Below, piece by piece: positions 55,054-63,796 of a DNA stretch of 64,000 bases. This DNA comes from Adhaeribacter swui. GTDB lineage: Bacteria; Bacteroidota; Bacteroidia; Cytophagales; Hymenobacteraceae. A program made the translations under genes and the position numbers. Position 1 is the stretch's first letter. Each line of letters opens with the position of its first letter. A model generated the notes under the pieces. The model worked only from the letters and a program-made list of their open reading frames with translations. It was not told where the DNA came from and searched no databases. The stretch lies in the NCBI RefSeq assembly GCF_014217805.1, contig NZ_CP055156.1, positions 3,540,585-3,604,584 of the forward strand, given 5' to 3'.

Positions 55054-55911
55054 TTAGTCTACTTTAAGCACTTCGTACCAGATTTCGTTGTTGTGCAAAA
55101 CCGGTTTGTACTGCACACCATCCACCAGGTAATACGTTTCGCCATCGATTACTACTTGCTCGTAGCCATCGGGTATGCTTTCGACTAAGGCGCCCACGGG
55201 CGGTTTTACCACTTCGTAGTAGCCGTTATACAGCCGGTAATACGTGCCGTAGTAATAATAATACGGTTCGTAGTTGATAAAGAACCGGGAGTGCCCGTCG
55301 GGAATAAACCGGGTGCGCAAGCCAATGGGGGCAGGCACCACCACATACCGGCCCCGATCCGGGCGGTAATAAACCCCGTTATCGTAATGAAAATAGACGC
55401 CGCCAAACGCAATGGTAACGCCGGTTCTGGGTACTACCGGTACCACGTAGCCGTAGCGGGGTAAGTTGCGGTAATACCAATTTGGGCTGCGGTAGCGATT
55501 AGGTGCGGGGTAATATACCGGCGGGTATGGCCGGGAGCTTCGGTGATTATTGTAAGCTAAATCCCGGTTCCGGTAGTAGTCCGGGTTATAAGCAGAATTG
55601 CGGTTTCTATCCGGCCGAACGTAGGTTGGGTGGTCATTCCGGTCGCGATTGTTATTCCGCGACGGGTTATTATTTCGGTTATTTTGATTATTCCGGTTAG
55701 GACTATAATCTCTATCCCGGTTCGAGTTATTGTTTCGGTTAGCTTCCCGATCCGGGCGGTAGGTATTCGGGTGATTTTGCCGGTCGGGGCGTTGCGCTAA
55801 ACCCGATTGCGGCCAGGCCACGCTGCCCAGCAAAGCCAAACCCAGCATAAAACCGGAGCTGTCTTTAAAAAAATTGTTCCAGGAAATACCTGAATGAAAT
55901 ACCTCTTTCAT
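55054..55911 (-). CDS. DUF6515-type exported protein with Asn/Arg-rich linker
   Basis: 285 residues. An uncleaved-looking N-terminus, then a secretion-like segment (SSGFMLGLALLGSVAWPQSGLAQ) and a disordered Asn/Arg/Asp-rich stretch of about residues 45-120 (repeats like NRNNNSNRDRDY), then Tyr-rich strands (DNGVYYRPDRGRYVVVPAPIG, YYYYGTYYRLYNGYYEVVKPP) and the tail YEQVVIDGETYYLVDGVQY. Similar proteins are annotated as DUF6515. Function unknown. A terminator-like hairpin lies downstream. Confidence 0.78.
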   Translation of the reverse strand: MKEVFHSGISWNNFFKDSSGFMLGLALLGSVAWPQSGLAQRPDRQNHPNTYRPDREANRNNNSNRDRDYSPNRNNQNNRNNNPSRNNNRDRNDHPTYVRPDRNRNSAYNPDYYRNRDLAYNNHRSSRPYPPVYYPAPNRYRSPNWYYRNLPRYGYVVPVVPRTGVTIAFGGVYFHYDNGVYYRPDRGRYVVVPAPIGLRTRFIPDGHSRFFINYEPYYYYYGTYYRLYNGYYEVVKPPVGALVESIPDGYEQVVIDGETYYLVDGVQYKPVLHNNEIWYEVLKVD

Positions 55912-56266
55912 GCTTTAAATAATATATAACCATTAGACTATGCTGCCCACTAAAGGTTTAACGGAAAATTTAAAAATTATTACATATTTGTAAATTTTTT
56001 ATGGTACCTAAACAGTCTATTACCTCTCTGAAATACAATTATTTGTTGCTTTAAGCTTTGTTGTAGGTTAGTAGAAATTGGCGGGATTAAAGCTTTCTTT
56101 TTAAACTTTACCAAAAGCCAGCGGTTCCTGGCTTATTGGTGCGTTTAACTAATTAAGACTCTTGCCATCTATCCAAGAAAATTACTACAGAACAAAAGCC
56201 GCCGGGGAGATTAAGGCAGCAAACAAAAAATGATTATCTTCCGCTTTTAAATAATTTAAATCCCTC
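55912..56266. other. Divergent intergenic region
   Basis: 355 bases between the DUF6515 and ThuA start codons. A+T-rich; no promoter could be fixed with confidence and no gene is seen. Confidence 0.4.
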
Positions 56267-57028
56267 ATGAACAAATTAAAACTTCTACTCTTTTTCGTAG
56301 TGCTTCAGTTAGGCATTGCTTTTAACAGCCAGGCGCAAAAACAATTTAAGGTATTACTGGTAACCACTACCAAAGGCTGGCACCACGAGTCGGTGCACGC
56401 GGGCGTATTGGCTTTGCAGCAACTGGGTGCGCGTAACTTTTTTGATGTGGTTTTGTGGGAAGACCCGAACGGATTTACGGATAAGTACCTGGAGCAATTT
56501 AAGGCCGTGGTGTTTTTAAATACCACCGGCGATATTTTCGACGAAAAGCAACAAAAAGTACTCGAGCGTTTTGTGCAATCCGGTAAAGGCTTTGTGGGCA
56601 TTCACAGTGCTTCAGACACGGAGTACGAGTGGCCTTGGTACACCAAAATGGTAGGCCGCATGTTTCATATTCACCCCACCATTCAAACGGCTAAATTAAA
56701 AATCCTCGATCCTAAATTCCCGGGTTTGCAGGGCTTTGCCGATGATAAACTCTGGACGGAAGAATACTATGAATTTGGCCCGGAAAAAACTACTGGCTTG
56801 AATTACATCTTAAGCGTTGACGAAACCTCGTATAATCCTAAAGTGGAGTGGGGCCCGCGCAAAGGCGAAGGCATGGGTAAAGTGCACCCGCTAGCCTGGT
56901 ACCACAATTACGACGGTGGCCGGGCTTTTTATACGGCTTTGGGGCACTTGCCTACTAACTTCAGCGAACCGGCTTTCTTAAACCATTTACTAGCGGGTAT
57001 TTTTTGGGCGGCTACGGGTAAGAAATAA
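56267..57028 (+). CDS. ThuA domain protein, exported
   Basis: 253 residues with a signal peptide (KLKLLLFFVVLQLGIAFNSQAQ). ThuA (class I glutamine amidotransferase-like, trehalose utilization) fold: KVLLVTTTKGWHHESVHAGVLALQQLG, LEQFKAVVFLNTTGDIFDEKQQKVLERFVQSGKGFVGIHSASDTEYEWPWYTKMVGRMFHIHP and VHPLAWYHNYDGGRAFYTALGH. Members are linked with 3-keto disaccharide formation and sugar sensing. Starts at ATG 56267. Confidence 0.9.
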   Translation: MNKLKLLLFFVVLQLGIAFNSQAQKQFKVLLVTTTKGWHHESVHAGVLALQQLGARNFFDVVLWEDPNGFTDKYLEQFKAVVFLNTTGDIFDEKQQKVLERFVQSGKGFVGIHSASDTEYEWPWYTKMVGRMFHIHPTIQTAKLKILDPKFPGLQGFADDKLWTEEYYEFGPEKTTGLNYILSVDETSYNPKVEWGPRKGEGMGKVHPLAWYHNYDGGRAFYTALGHLPTNFSEPAFLNHLLAGIFWAATGKK

Positions 57029-57204
57029 AGCAATTTTTTAAATTTTTTTATCTGGCGCAAGTTTTCAAACTCGGGCCTTCGTACCAGGTAAAGTCTGTGC
57101 CTTTACTCCGGCTTTAGCCGGAACTCTGAACTGCTTTGACAAGCTGTTAAAAAGCTGTTTTTGAGAAATTTTTAAAATGAAGATAGCTGATTCTACCTTG
57201 ATTA

Positions 57205-57403
57205 CTTGGAGACTTTGCAAGTCTCCAGGCGTAGGTGCTATCTAGCTTGCTGGCTTCAAGTTTTGCCTCGTGGCCGGCGGGCCTCGTTTGGCTGTTGAGG
57301 GCCTTCTAAGCTTCCTTTCCTCACTCCGCTGCGGAATTTTGCTTCGCAAAACCGGAACCTTAGAAGGCCCTCAACAGCCAAACTGGGGTCTTTGCTTTTA
57401 GTA
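57205..57403 (+). repeat. Dispersed repeat, family B, copy 3
   Basis: Starts with CTTGGAGACTTTGCAAGTCT, contains a perfect 25-bp inverted repeat (57286-57310 and 57359-57383) and an inner TTTTGCTTCGCAAAA hairpin. Lies between convergent ThuA and MscS genes. Copies 1 and 2 are an inverted pair at 17.5-18.0 kb. Confidence 0.85.
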
Positions 57404-57456
57404 AAAGCTAATATGTTGGTATGGCTTTTTACTAAAAATTTTAAAAAATTAGATTT

Positions 57457-57504
57457 CTAAGAACGAAAAAGGTGCCGTTAAAACGGCACCTTTTTCGTTC
57501 TTAG
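57457..57504. terminator. Long perfect hairpin terminator
   Basis: 23-bp stem (57457-57479 and 57482-57504) enclosing GGTGCCGTT / AACGGCACC with A/T runs on both sides; 28 bases from the end of the MscS gene. Confidence 0.8.
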
Positions 57505-57531
57505 GTTTTATAATCTATTTTCCATTCCTAT

Positions 57532-59322
57532 TTAACTGTTGCCATTCTCGGTGGGGTAGGGGATTTTGTTGCGCAGGCTTTGGATGCGTTCCGGACTAAA
57601 TTTGGGCAGGGGCAAATCGTTGGCGTTGCGCCATTCTTTTACTTTTTGCTCGGCGGCCTGGGCTTTTTCTTCGGATATGCCGGTGTCGCGGCCCAGGTAA
57701 ACGGTTTGCGACGGGTAGGCAAAACCTGTGCCGCTGGCTTCCACTACTTCCATCATCCGGAGCAGCAAATCTTCCTGAATTTCTAAGAACTCGTTAAAAT
57801 CGCTGGTGAGCACGTACGAGAAAACTTCCAAATTATACGAAAAATCGCCAATGCCCACAAACCGCACCCGCGCCGAGGCCGGATCTATTTTGGGATGCGA
57901 ATACAAGATGGCCCGCAATTCTACCAGCAAGTACCGTAACTGTTCGGTGCTGGTATCGCAGCGAACCGTAAACGTAGGATGAAACCAAACCCGGTCGCGG
58001 TGAGCAAAATTTTCGATGCGCTGCGACGAAAAATCGCCGTTGGGGATGGTAACTACCGTGCGGTCGTTGGTGCGGATGCGGGTAGAGCGCATGCCAATGG
58101 TTTCGACGGTGCCCACGGTATCACCTACTTTACAAAAATCGCCTACCCGAATGGGCTGGTCGGCAATTAAGGTAACGCTTCCCACAAAGTTCTCAACGGT
58201 TTTCTGGGCACCCAAAGCCAGGGCCAAACCACCTACTCCCAGGGCCGCCAAACCCGTAGTTACATCAAAGCCCAAAGTACTTAATACGCCAATTACCCCA
58301 AAAACCATCACGGCCAGTTTGGCGCCGCGACGTAAAAACAACACTGCCGATAAACCCGCCTGGTGTTGGTACCTAATCATGCGACGTTCTAAAAACCGGC
58401 CGAGCACATCAATTAAGCGCCACAACAACAGCAAAAATACCAGCAAGCCCGCAATAACTGTAATAATGCTGAACTTCTGGCGCACGATAATGGAAATACC
58501 CGCCCGCTGGCTGAACTGGAAAAACAACCACAAGGCGGTATATAACTGGAGTGGTAAGGTAAAAGCCTGAATAATGCCTGCCACGGGTTCTTCTTTGGCC
58601 CGGCGCCAGGTAACGCGCAGCAATAGTTCCAAAGTCCGGACCAGGCCCCAGGAAATAGCGTAACTCAACAAAGCCATAAGCACCATGGCCAGCCAATGCC
58701 CAACAGGTACTCCGCCCCATTTATTTTTAACCACCATAGCGGGCATTACCTTATCCACGAAGGGCGGATCGGTTTGCTCAATTTCGGCAGGGAGGCGTTT
58801 TACGGTTTGCGACGAAAACAACCAAATCGGTCCGCCGGCTTTATCGGTGGTTTTCTCGAGAAACAAGTCAAAAGATTCGCCGTTGGCTGAAACCGAACCT
58901 ACCCGTTCCAGGTCTGGTCCCAGGTTATCGTCGGTGTTGCCGTTGTATGAATCGCTGATTAAAGAATATGGCGAAATTTTACCGCCGTGGTCGAGGAGGC
59001 GTTGCAGGGTATGCGCCAGTTGCTCCCCTTTTTTGCGTTGTTTGCGGTCGAGGTTTAAATATAAAGCCGCTTTGGCGTAGTCTTCGTCGGCAATGGCTTC
59101 AATAAAACCTTGCACCGCGTAGCGGGGCGTGCGGCGGCCTAAAGTATCGACGGGCCAATCGGGTACGGCCACCGTGTCGGAACTAGCTTCGGATGTGGGT
59201 AAGGACAACTGCGCCAAAGCTGGCGTGGGCAACCAGCCGGATAACCCAAAATTTAGCACCACCAGTATTATTAAACCAGAAAAATATTTGCGTGGGCTGA
59301 TTGATTTATAAGATTGCGGCAT
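57532..59322 (-). CDS. MscS-type mechanosensitive ion channel
   Basis: 596 residues. A signal-like start and an N-terminal periplasmic domain of about 190 residues (TPRYAVQGFIEAIADEDYAKAALYLNLDRKQRKK). Membrane helices begin near residue 206 (WLAMVLMALLSYAISWGLV). The MscS pore helix and beta domain follow: DVTTGLAALGVGGLALALGAQKTVENFVGSVTLIADQPIRVGDFCKVGD, TVGTVETIGMRSTRIRTNDRTVVTIPNGDF. Osmotic release channel of the inner membrane. The long extracytoplasmic domain is typical of large MscS homologues in Bacteroidota. Confidence 0.93.
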   Translation of the reverse strand: MPQSYKSISPRKYFSGLIILVVLNFGLSGWLPTPALAQLSLPTSEASSDTVAVPDWPVDTLGRRTPRYAVQGFIEAIADEDYAKAALYLNLDRKQRKKGEQLAHTLQRLLDHGGKISPYSLISDSYNGNTDDNLGPDLERVGSVSANGESFDLFLEKTTDKAGGPIWLFSSQTVKRLPAEIEQTDPPFVDKVMPAMVVKNKWGGVPVGHWLAMVLMALLSYAISWGLVRTLELLLRVTWRRAKEEPVAGIIQAFTLPLQLYTALWLFFQFSQRAGISIIVRQKFSIITVIAGLLVFLLLLWRLIDVLGRFLERRMIRYQHQAGLSAVLFLRRGAKLAVMVFGVIGVLSTLGFDVTTGLAALGVGGLALALGAQKTVENFVGSVTLIADQPIRVGDFCKVGDTVGTVETIGMRSTRIRTNDRTVVTIPNGDFSSQRIENFAHRDRVWFHPTFTVRCDTSTEQLRYLLVELRAILYSHPKIDPASARVRFVGIGDFSYNLEVFSYVLTSDFNEFLEIQEDLLLRMMEVVEASGTGFAYPSQTVYLGRDTGISEEKAQAAEQKVKEWRNANDLPLPKFSPERIQSLRNKIPYPTENGNS

Positions 59323-59605
59323 TCGAACTTAGGTAAATGGTAAAAATTTAAAAAATAACAATAGAAGCACTATTGGACGAAATAATGCATAGTGCCCGTA
59401 CCATTTACGTAAGGAGGGGGAGCGGTGTTAAAAATTAGCTTTTGTCGGGGCAGTTGGTGTTTGGCAATAAGTTAAAATGCACTGGGTAACATTTGAAAAA
59501 CAAAGGCATTCCTTCGTAACAAAAACCTGTTTTGCTGTCGTTTCTGCCAGAATTTTAAAAATTATCCTGGTTGTTGAGTAACGTAAATGGAGTTTTAAAA
59601 TAAAT

Positions 59606-59743
59606 AGCTGCTTAGCCTATATAAAACCAGAGGCAACCTTCGCCTTTGGGGGTGTCTCCACCGCCAAAACGGGATAGCACCACAAAATGCTGCTTGCTTC
59701 TGGTTAGTGCCTTTATTCGATTTTAGAATGCGAAACAGCTTCT
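59606..59743 (+). repeat. Dispersed repeat, family C, copy 3
   Basis: Shares CTTCGCCTTTGGGGGTGTCT, GCCAAAACGGGATAGC and the end GAATGCGAAACAGCTTCT with copy 2 at 4313-4462. Its left end (AGCTGCTTAGCCTATATAAA) matches more weakly. Single, not paired. Confidence 0.8.
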
Positions 59744-59808
59744 AATTGAACTTGCGTTTGAGCTTAGAAAAGGATTATATTAAAAGAAAGGTATCTTGTT
59801 GTATTTTA

Positions 59809-59863
59809 GTCAGCCAATAGGAATCTGACCAGTAAGTGATGGATTAGATCCCTCCGGGATGAC
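59809..59863 (+). repeat. Dispersed repeat, family D, copy 2
   Basis: Loop ACCAGTAAGTGATGGATT and right arm AGATCCCTCCGGGATGAC match copy 1 (41572-41630); the left arm is degraded. The 59323-60066 gap holds copies C3 and D2 and the ClC promoter, no gene. Confidence 0.75.
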
Positions 59864-60026
59864 CATGCTAAAGAAGAATAGCTTATCTGGGAATATTTCC
59901 TATTTTTATCTTAAACTCACATTAATGAGGCAAAAACTGCTAGTTCTAGGACGGTTTAAAAGCTTGTTGCGCTAAATAAAATAGCCTCGCAAAAAACTGA
60001 TTTTTAAAAATAATAGCGTCTGGATT

Positions 60027-60034
60027 TATTTTTG
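60027..60034 (+). promoter_or_regulatory. -7 element of the ClC gene
   Basis: TATTTTTG (60027-60034), an exact TAnnTTTG, 32 bases before the ATG; no clean TTTG at -33 (an AT-rich TTTTTAAAAAT sits there). Confidence 0.5.
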
Positions 60035-60066
60035 CGTAAAACTAGCCTTATACCGAAGGCACTTAC

Positions 60067-61875
60067 ATGGCAGAACACGCTTTACCCACTACCTGGCAGA
60101 AATTTAAAAATTACGGTACTACCTGGTTTTTGCGGGGCCAAACGCGCACCCGCCGACTGTATTTGTTTAGTATTTTGGTGGGGCTGACGGCGGGTATAGC
60201 GGCTGTAATTTTAAAAACTTTGGTGCATAGCATTCGTGGTTTGTTGGTAACCAATAATTATTCCATCCTGAAGCAATACCAGATTTACATTAACTTTCCC
60301 CTGATTGGTATTCTGTTAACGGCGCTGTTTATCCGGGTATTTTTTAAAGGCAAGTTTGAGCGCGGTGTGGCCAGCGTATTAAAAGCAATCTCGCAAAAAG
60401 CGGCGCGGCTGGAGCGGCATAAAATGTTTACGCACGTAATTACCAGCGCCATTACGGTAGGCTTTGGCGGTTCGGCTGGTCTGGAGTCACCGATTGTGGT
60501 AACGGGTTCGGCGATAGGTTCTAACTACGGGCAATTGCCTTATTTTAATTACAAAGAACGCCTGGTGCTGCTGGGCTGCGGAGCGGCGGCCGGTATTGCT
60601 GCCGTGTTTAACGCACCCATTGCGGGTTTGTTATTTGCCGTAGAAGTGTTGCTTACCGATATTACCATTTCGGCCTTTATTCCTTTGATTCTGGCTTCGG
60701 TAACGGGGGTGCTTTGTTCTAAAATTATTCTCAGCGAAGCGATTTTGTTTAGTTTTCGGCAACTTCAACCTTTTAACTACTATAATTTGCTGTTTTACCT
60801 GGGCTTAGGCGGCTTATCAGGTTTAATTAGTTTGTATTACGCCTTTGTTACTTTAAAAATCGAAAAACTTTTTCACCGGTTTGGCCCTTCGCGGCAGTTA
60901 GTTAAAATATTTACGGGTGGCTTAATTTTAGGTGCCCTCATTTTTATTTTCCCGCCTTTGTTCGGCGAAGGTTACGAGAGCATTAAAGATTTATCCAGCG
61001 GCAACATGGCGGCTTTGTTTCAGCATACCTTGTACGAACAATTGCAGGACCAGGAAGTTTTTATTCTGGTATTTATCGGGGCCATTGCCCTGGTAAAAGT
61101 AGTGGCTACCTCGGTAACTTTGGCCAGCGGCGGCAACGGGGGCAACTTTGCGCCATCCTTGTTTGTGGGGGCTTACGTGGGTTTTTTCTTTTCGCGCTTG
61201 ATTAATTTAGTTTCGCCGTACCGGGTGCCCGAGGATAATTTTACGGTGGTGGGCATGGCGGGTATTTTGTCCGGGGTTATGTACGCGCCCTTAACGGCCG
61301 TGTTTTTAATTGCCGAAATTACCCAGGGCTACGATTTAATTATTCCGCTGATGGTGGTATCGGTTACGAGTTACGCTTTGGTGCGCCGGTTTGAGCAGTT
61401 CCCGATGGATACCCGGGAGCTGGCCCGCAAAGGCGAAATACCCACCCATAATCGCGACCAGAATATCTTGCAAACTTTGCAACTCCGCGAGCTGCTCGAA
61501 ACCAATTATGAGGTTATTCCCCCGGAGGCTACGTTGCGCGACATTGTAACCACTATAGCCAGTAGCAATCGTAATCTATTTCCCGTAATAAATCCCGGCA
61601 ATCAACAATTTATGGGCGTATTAATGGTAGATAAACTAAAAGATGTTTTGTTCCGGCCTGAATTATACGATAGTTTGCGGGCCAGCCAACTGGTGCAGCC
61701 GCCCCCGGCCATTATCCAGAGCAACGAAGAAATACCCCGGATTATGCACCACTTCGACCGCACCAAAACCTGGACTTTGCCGGTGGTAGAAAACGGGCGC
61801 TTTTTAGGCTTTATCTCTAAATCTAATATTTTTACCGCCTACCGCAGCTTCCTGATTATGCTCTCGGAAAAGTAG
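60067..61875 (+). CDS. ClC-type chloride channel/antiporter with CBS domains
   Basis: 602 residues. ClC membrane core with VGFGGSAGLESPIVVTGSAIGS (gating Glu140 in the GxExP motif), GCGAAAGIAAVFNAPIAGLLFAVEV, LASGGNGGNFAPSLFVGAYVGFF and ILSGVMYAPLTAVFLIAEITQGYDLIIPLMVVS. A C-terminal CBS pair follows from about residue 465 (LRDIVTTIASSNRNLFPVI, then RIMHHFDRTKTWTLPVVENGRFLGFISKSNIF). Conserved family: chloride/proton exchange or fluoride. Gating Glu and CBS suggest regulated antiport in the inner membrane. ATG 60067. Confidence 0.92.
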   Translation: MAEHALPTTWQKFKNYGTTWFLRGQTRTRRLYLFSILVGLTAGIAAVILKTLVHSIRGLLVTNNYSILKQYQIYINFPLIGILLTALFIRVFFKGKFERGVASVLKAISQKAARLERHKMFTHVITSAITVGFGGSAGLESPIVVTGSAIGSNYGQLPYFNYKERLVLLGCGAAAGIAAVFNAPIAGLLFAVEVLLTDITISAFIPLILASVTGVLCSKIILSEAILFSFRQLQPFNYYNLLFYLGLGGLSGLISLYYAFVTLKIEKLFHRFGPSRQLVKIFTGGLILGALIFIFPPLFGEGYESIKDLSSGNMAALFQHTLYEQLQDQEVFILVFIGAIALVKVVATSVTLASGGNGGNFAPSLFVGAYVGFFFSRLINLVSPYRVPEDNFTVVGMAGILSGVMYAPLTAVFLIAEITQGYDLIIPLMVVSVTSYALVRRFEQFPMDTRELARKGEIPTHNRDQNILQTLQLRELLETNYEVIPPEATLRDIVTTIASSNRNLFPVINPGNQQFMGVLMVDKLKDVLFRPELYDSLRASQLVQPPPAIIQSNEEIPRIMHHFDRTKTWTLPVVENGRFLGFISKSNIFTAYRSFLIMLSEK

Positions 61876-61913
61876 ATTTTTAAAAAAACTACCTATCAAT
61901 CCTTCTGTTAATC

Positions 61914-62064
61914 ATATCGCGAGCGTCCACGCGCGTAAGGCTTATTGTCCGGGCTATGGCCGGCTGGAACTTGTTGCTGATTAACTTTTAAATTAAGGTT
62001 TATCGGCTTGCCCGGCCAGAGGCCTACCCGATGGTTAGACACGAGGCGGGAACCTCGCCCCAGC
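61914..62064. repeat. Dispersed palindromic repeat, family A, copy 3
   Basis: About 150 bp, more diverged than copies 1 and 2: CGCGAGCGTCCACGCGCG and GACACGAGGCGGGAACCTCG outer, GTCCGGGCTATGGCCGG / CCCGGCCAGAGGCC inner. Lies between convergent ClC and GH32 genes. Confidence 0.8.
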
Positions 62065-62146
62065 TTGCATTTAGCAAAAAAGTCCCCCTTGGGAGGCGGA
62101 TTTTTACTTGCTCAATTTACAAAACTAGGGCGGCGTTAAATTAAGG

Positions 62147-63796
62147 CTATTTCCAGATGGATTCGGCGGAGTAAACTTCCAGGTTTTTAACTTCGATGTT
62201 GTTACCCTGGATAAGGAAACCTTCCTGATTCTTGGCGTCGGGATTACGGGCAAAGGAATAGGAGTAGGCGCCATTGTCGATGAATACTTCCACGGAGGTG
62301 CGATCGATGTATATATCAGCGGTAATTTCCATGCTGGTCATATCTTCGGGAGAGTAAAATACACCGTTAACGAGGTTCGAATTCATGTCATAATCTACCA
62401 GCTTTTGGCCGAACAAATTTAAGCCGGCGCTGGTGGCGTGGCTTAGTTTAAAAGTAGTTTTCAGGCGCAAACCATCGCGGTTATTAAATTCCTGCAATTT
62501 CTGGCTGGCTTCGGGGGCGCTTAGGTTTTGCCAAGATTGCATTTTTTTAAAAATTTGCCCGGTTTCTTTTACCGGTACGCTAAACAAACGCACGCCGTCT
62601 TTGGTGGTGCGCAAAGTTAATTCGGTGGGCAGCAGCATTTGGTTGTTAAAAGGCATGTTGGGCTGCGGAATGCGGCCCCAGCCCACCTGAATGCGCCGAC
62701 CATCTGGTACCGGAATGTTGGCGTAAGTTTGAGCAGCGTAAATAGAACCAGTGCTAAAATAATGCTTGCCGCTTTCGGGCGTGAACGTTTTGCCATCAAA
62801 AGAACCCAGCATGTAGGTATTAGATGCACCCAGCATTACCCACTTGGTTTTGTTTTTGTCGCCGTCAACGGGCAGTTCAAATAAATCGGGGCATTCCCAG
62901 AAACCGGTGATGTGGCTTTGGTATTGCCAATCTTTTAAGTTGGGGCTGGTGTAAATCGAGTGACCGTCGCGCTCGTTCAGGGCCATTACCCAGTGCTTGC
63001 CGGGTTGGTACCAGAAAACGCGCGGGTCTCGGGTGTCTTTGCTGTTCCATTTAGCTTTAGTGTCAATTACCGGGTTTTTGGCGTATTTCATCCAGGTACG
63101 TCCTTTATCGAGGCTGTAGGCGACGCACTGCACTTCCTTGTCGGGGTTATCGGCGGTGTAGAGGGCTACCATGGCCGGGGTGTTGCCTTTATTAAAACCG
63201 GCGGTATTTTGGTAATCTATAATGGCGGAGCCCGAAAACATGGTGCCGAGCTGGTCGGGGTATAAGGCAATGGGCAGTTCTTGCCAGTGTACCAGATCTT
63301 TACTCACGGCGTGGCCCCAGTGCATGTTTTCCCATTCGCGTTCGTAGGGGTTGTGCTGGTAAAACAGATGGTATTCGCCTTCGTAAAAAACAAGGCCGTT
63401 GGGGTCATTAATCCAGCCCCGGCGGGAAGTAAAATGAAACTGCGGCCGGTTTTTCTCCCGGTACAACGAATCTTGACCGGTAATTTTATCGTCCTGGTAA
63501 ATCTGGCGGAGCCCGGCGGCATCGCCACTGTACTGCAAGGTTATGGTTTTGCCTTTTAGGGCGCTTAAATCGCAGAATACCCAGTACTCGGGTTTATCGG
63601 TTGCCAGCCGTATTTTAAATGTGCGCTCGGTAGTTTTGTTTACGGTAAACTGCATGGTGCCCCGCTCAGCTTGCTGCGATACCGGCAGGTTTAAATACCG
63701 TTTGGTAACTTTTAAGGTAATTTCGGCGGCAAATAAACCAGCATGGCTAATAAAAAACAGCAGTGTGGTAAGTAAAACGTTAGGGTACATTTTCAT
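62147..63796 (-). CDS. GH32 family fructan hydrolase (levanase/inulinase-like)
   Basis: 549 residues with a signal peptide (MKMYPNVLLTTLLFFISHAGLFAAE). Residues 25-110 are an extra beta domain of the DUF4980 type; the GH32 propeller has nucleophile Asp131 in GWINDPNG, Asp257 in DTRDPRVFW, and acid/base Glu301 in WECPDLFEL. The C-terminal sandwich ends FARNPDAKNQEGFLIQ and EVYSAESIW. Hydrolyses beta-fructans or sucrose. Starts at ATG 63796; the region to the window end is A+T-rich and contains no supported gene (a minus-strand frame ending at 63967 may enter from outside). Confidence 0.92.
   Translation of the reverse strand: MKMYPNVLLTTLLFFISHAGLFAAEITLKVTKRYLNLPVSQQAERGTMQFTVNKTTERTFKIRLATDKPEYWVFCDLSALKGKTITLQYSGDAAGLRQIYQDDKITGQDSLYREKNRPQFHFTSRRGWINDPNGLVFYEGEYHLFYQHNPYEREWENMHWGHAVSKDLVHWQELPIALYPDQLGTMFSGSAIIDYQNTAGFNKGNTPAMVALYTADNPDKEVQCVAYSLDKGRTWMKYAKNPVIDTKAKWNSKDTRDPRVFWYQPGKHWVMALNERDGHSIYTSPNLKDWQYQSHITGFWECPDLFELPVDGDKNKTKWVMLGASNTYMLGSFDGKTFTPESGKHYFSTGSIYAAQTYANIPVPDGRRIQVGWGRIPQPNMPFNNQMLLPTELTLRTTKDGVRLFSVPVKETGQIFKKMQSWQNLSAPEASQKLQEFNNRDGLRLKTTFKLSHATSAGLNLFGQKLVDYDMNSNLVNGVFYSPEDMTSMEITADIYIDRTSVEVFIDNGAYSYSFARNPDAKNQEGFLIQGNNIEVKNLEVYSAESIWK

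Noticed and set aside
58016-58570. 184-codon plus-strand frame
   Set aside because: Lies wholly inside the MscS gene on the opposite strand and has no family features.
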